64,000 nucleotides of DNA from Spirodela intermedia (Eukaryota; Streptophyta; Magnoliopsida; Alismatales; Araceae): assembly GCA_902729315.2 (NCBI GenBank), contig LR746272.1, positions 3,320,035 through 3,384,034 on the forward strand, read 5' to 3'. Positions 62,287-64,000 of this stretch are shown piece by piece (position 1 is the first letter of the stretch; every line of letters starts with the position of its first letter). A program made the translations under genes and the position numbers. The notes under the pieces were generated by a model. The model saw only the letters and a list, made by a program, of their open reading frames with translations. It made no database searches and was not told where the DNA came from.

Positions 62287-63540
62287 CCAAGCAATATCAG
62301 TGGCAATACCTCTCTGTGCTTTGAAGAAAATCTTAAGTAGCTCACACCTCCATCCATCCTTGATTGTAGTATAAAAGACATTTTTCAAAACATGAAACAT
62401 TGAAAGATCAAAGTTTATTAAACATTCTTGTATATAGATATTGAAAGATCAAGTTTCTCTAGATGCGAACATTGTCTACATGCACTCTAGAGAAGCAACA
62501 AATTTAGCACAATGTCTAAGAGACTTGATCCCTTCATGCAAGCTCTCTCACCCTTTGAATTAATCTCATTATTTAATACTTTTCAAGATATAAAAACACA
62601 TTTACTTCATTTATAAATCATATGCTTTTCAAGATAGGACATGCATGGGTTTGAGGAGGAATTGGGAGAACATGAAACTTCACAAAAAAAATACATGGCA
62701 ACGTATTATCCACATTTTATGTAAAATAATATATCTTACGCCGACAATGAATAATTGGGTTAAAACTGTTGTAATATTTTAGTTAATATATTGTGTCAAG
62801 TTAAATATCATCTGTGTGACATTAACTCTAGAGGACTAAATATTAAAATCAAGAGGACAAGTGTCAACCTATCACTTATGCACAATCTTTTGTGAACCTA
62901 AACCTAGGAATTCAACTTGAGAAGAAAAAATGTAAATCTTGAATGTGCAAACAATAGCCATCCTAAGAGATGGAATTTTCACCAAGCTAGCCTTTTTTTC
63001 ATTTAATCCTATAGAGAAAGTCACCTCGTATAGACCAAGAGAAATCATTAAAATCATGAGAAAGTCATAAAATCTGAAAACAACCAACTCATCCCCCTTG
63101 TTGGCACACCATCTAGTTACATAGGATCAACAAGTACAAATTTCTCTTATTTATAGTGATCACAAAAATTATTTCAAAAATTAATTTTTTTCTATGTTTT
63201 CTACTAACATGGCATTAATTATTGTTTATCTTGTTTAATAACTTACTAAACAATGGAGTGATATAAAATGAGATTTACTTGTGGTCAAACAATAATTTGT
63301 GAAGTAGATTTACTAGGGCATTTTTGGATTAAAATTGTTAATGGTGCATGTGACTCATTGACATTTTTGGAATAATCCACTTTGGGAAGAAAATGCTAGT
63401 CATTAGAAAGTGATGTTTGTAAGTCACTTTAAATCATTTATAAGCACACATTTGATACTAATAATGACAAAAAAGAGTTTGAGAAATTTAATCTAAAAGG
63501 TGATGAAATAATTTTTCTACAGTACTGACTAGTTGCATGG
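61495..63540. other. 3' flank of the second ATL gene and AT-rich spacer
   Basis: The first several hundred bases are mixed-composition and probably include the 3' UTR. Beyond 62.1 kb the sequence is AT-rich with no supported gene. Confidence 0.4.
62224..62284. repeat. (AT)n microsatellite
   Basis: Two AT runs separated by GAAA; the longer one spans about 62244-62283. Such runs are unstable and poorly assembled. Confidence 0.93.
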
Positions 63541-64000
63541 AAGTGAGCTGTGGGTGCACAAGGATCTCACCACTTCATATGCAACATACAAGGGCACTGC
63601 CAAAGTGGAATGATGCTTCTGGTCGCCGTAGGAGGCTCGGCGATGACTACTCCCATCTGTCTAACCACGACAGAGGCGCCATCGGCCTCGCAAGCCACAC
63701 AGCTGTCGCTCTCGCTGGGCTCACCTTGTTTAAGTGGGCTCTCCTCTCCTCCTCTCCTGCAGTTTGTTCGTGTCTTCTGTCCGTCTCATTTTCCCCTTCC
63801 GCCCCGGGCGCTGCAGAAGATTATGACGCGACGGGATCACGTGATGGGATCACGAGGACTGAGGGCTTGGTGCTCATTCATACACGGAAGAAGTGTTGCA
63901 TACACGGAGTCCTCGACTTGTATTCTGCTCTCTCTCTCTGTATCCATCTCTCTCATTGGGATCCTTTCGGCCCCACCTGTGCAGCTGAGGAAGACGACAG
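63541..64000 (+). promoter_or_regulatory. Possible promoter or 5' region of a gene beyond the window, with a G-box
   Basis: Composition changes sharply to mixed/GC-rich at about 63.54 kb. The palindrome ATCACGTGAT (63836-63845) contains the G-box CACGTG and sits inside two partly overlapping GGGATCACG words. Further on, CATACACGGA occurs at 63879-63888 and again at 63899-63908, exactly 20 bases apart, then a CT-rich tract. This looks like a promoter for a gene to the right, but no coding start is visible. Confidence 0.4.

Noticed and set aside
1-64000. CRISPR arrays, tRNA and rRNA genes
   Set aside because: I looked for regularly spaced direct repeats and for tRNA B-box and clover-leaf patterns and found none that hold up; this is plant nuclear DNA, where CRISPR arrays are not expected.

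Overview
This is nuclear DNA of a flowering plant. It holds spliced genes with GT-AG introns, long AT-rich spacers full of decayed LTR retrotransposons, and plant-only gene families (ATL RING-H2 ligases, patatin-like lipases, a plant SERAC1-like protein). The intronless ATL genes are very GC-rich while the spacers are AT-rich. That contrast resembles monocots, but assigning the lineage is an inference from composition only.

Layout. 1-6.2 kb (minus): a SERAC1-like ARM/alpha-beta hydrolase gene whose 3' end lies beyond base 1. 6.3-12.5 kb: a spacer with an LTR-like relic, a broken Ty3/Gypsy gag-protease-RT fragment, a tandem array of about 87-bp units and a perfect 19-bp inverted repeat. 12.5-14.7 kb (minus): an apparently intact seven-exon patatin-like phospholipase. 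14.9-21.4 kb: an unidentified coding-like relic split by a Ty1/Copia element (16247-20989) whose LTRs, primer-binding site and 5-bp target duplication are still visible. 21.5-31.5 kb: a gene desert with fragments of another Copia lineage. 31.7-40.6 kb (minus): a 12-exon gene for a 707-residue protein with two CTLH-CRA modules. 41-45.9 kb: gene-poor. 46.7-48.1 kb (plus): an ATL6/ATL31-like RING-H2 gene. 50.0-57.5 kb (plus): a seven-exon P3B (MgtA/MgtB-type) P-type ATPase. 60.3-61.5 kb (plus): a second RING-H2 gene of the ATL51-54 kind. 61.5-64 kb: spacer ending in a GC-richer stretch that may be the promoter of a gene beyond the window.

The item most worth attention is the MgtA-like ATPase. 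The family is mainly bacterial, yet here it is a spliced gene with an open frame in all seven exons and complete P-type catalytic motifs. The acidic residues expected in transmembrane segments 4 and 6 are replaced by Gln and Ser, so its transported ion cannot be assumed to be magnesium. The genes do not form an operon-like pathway; apart from the two ubiquitin ligases and the CTLH protein (a family with E3-complex members), they look functionally independent.
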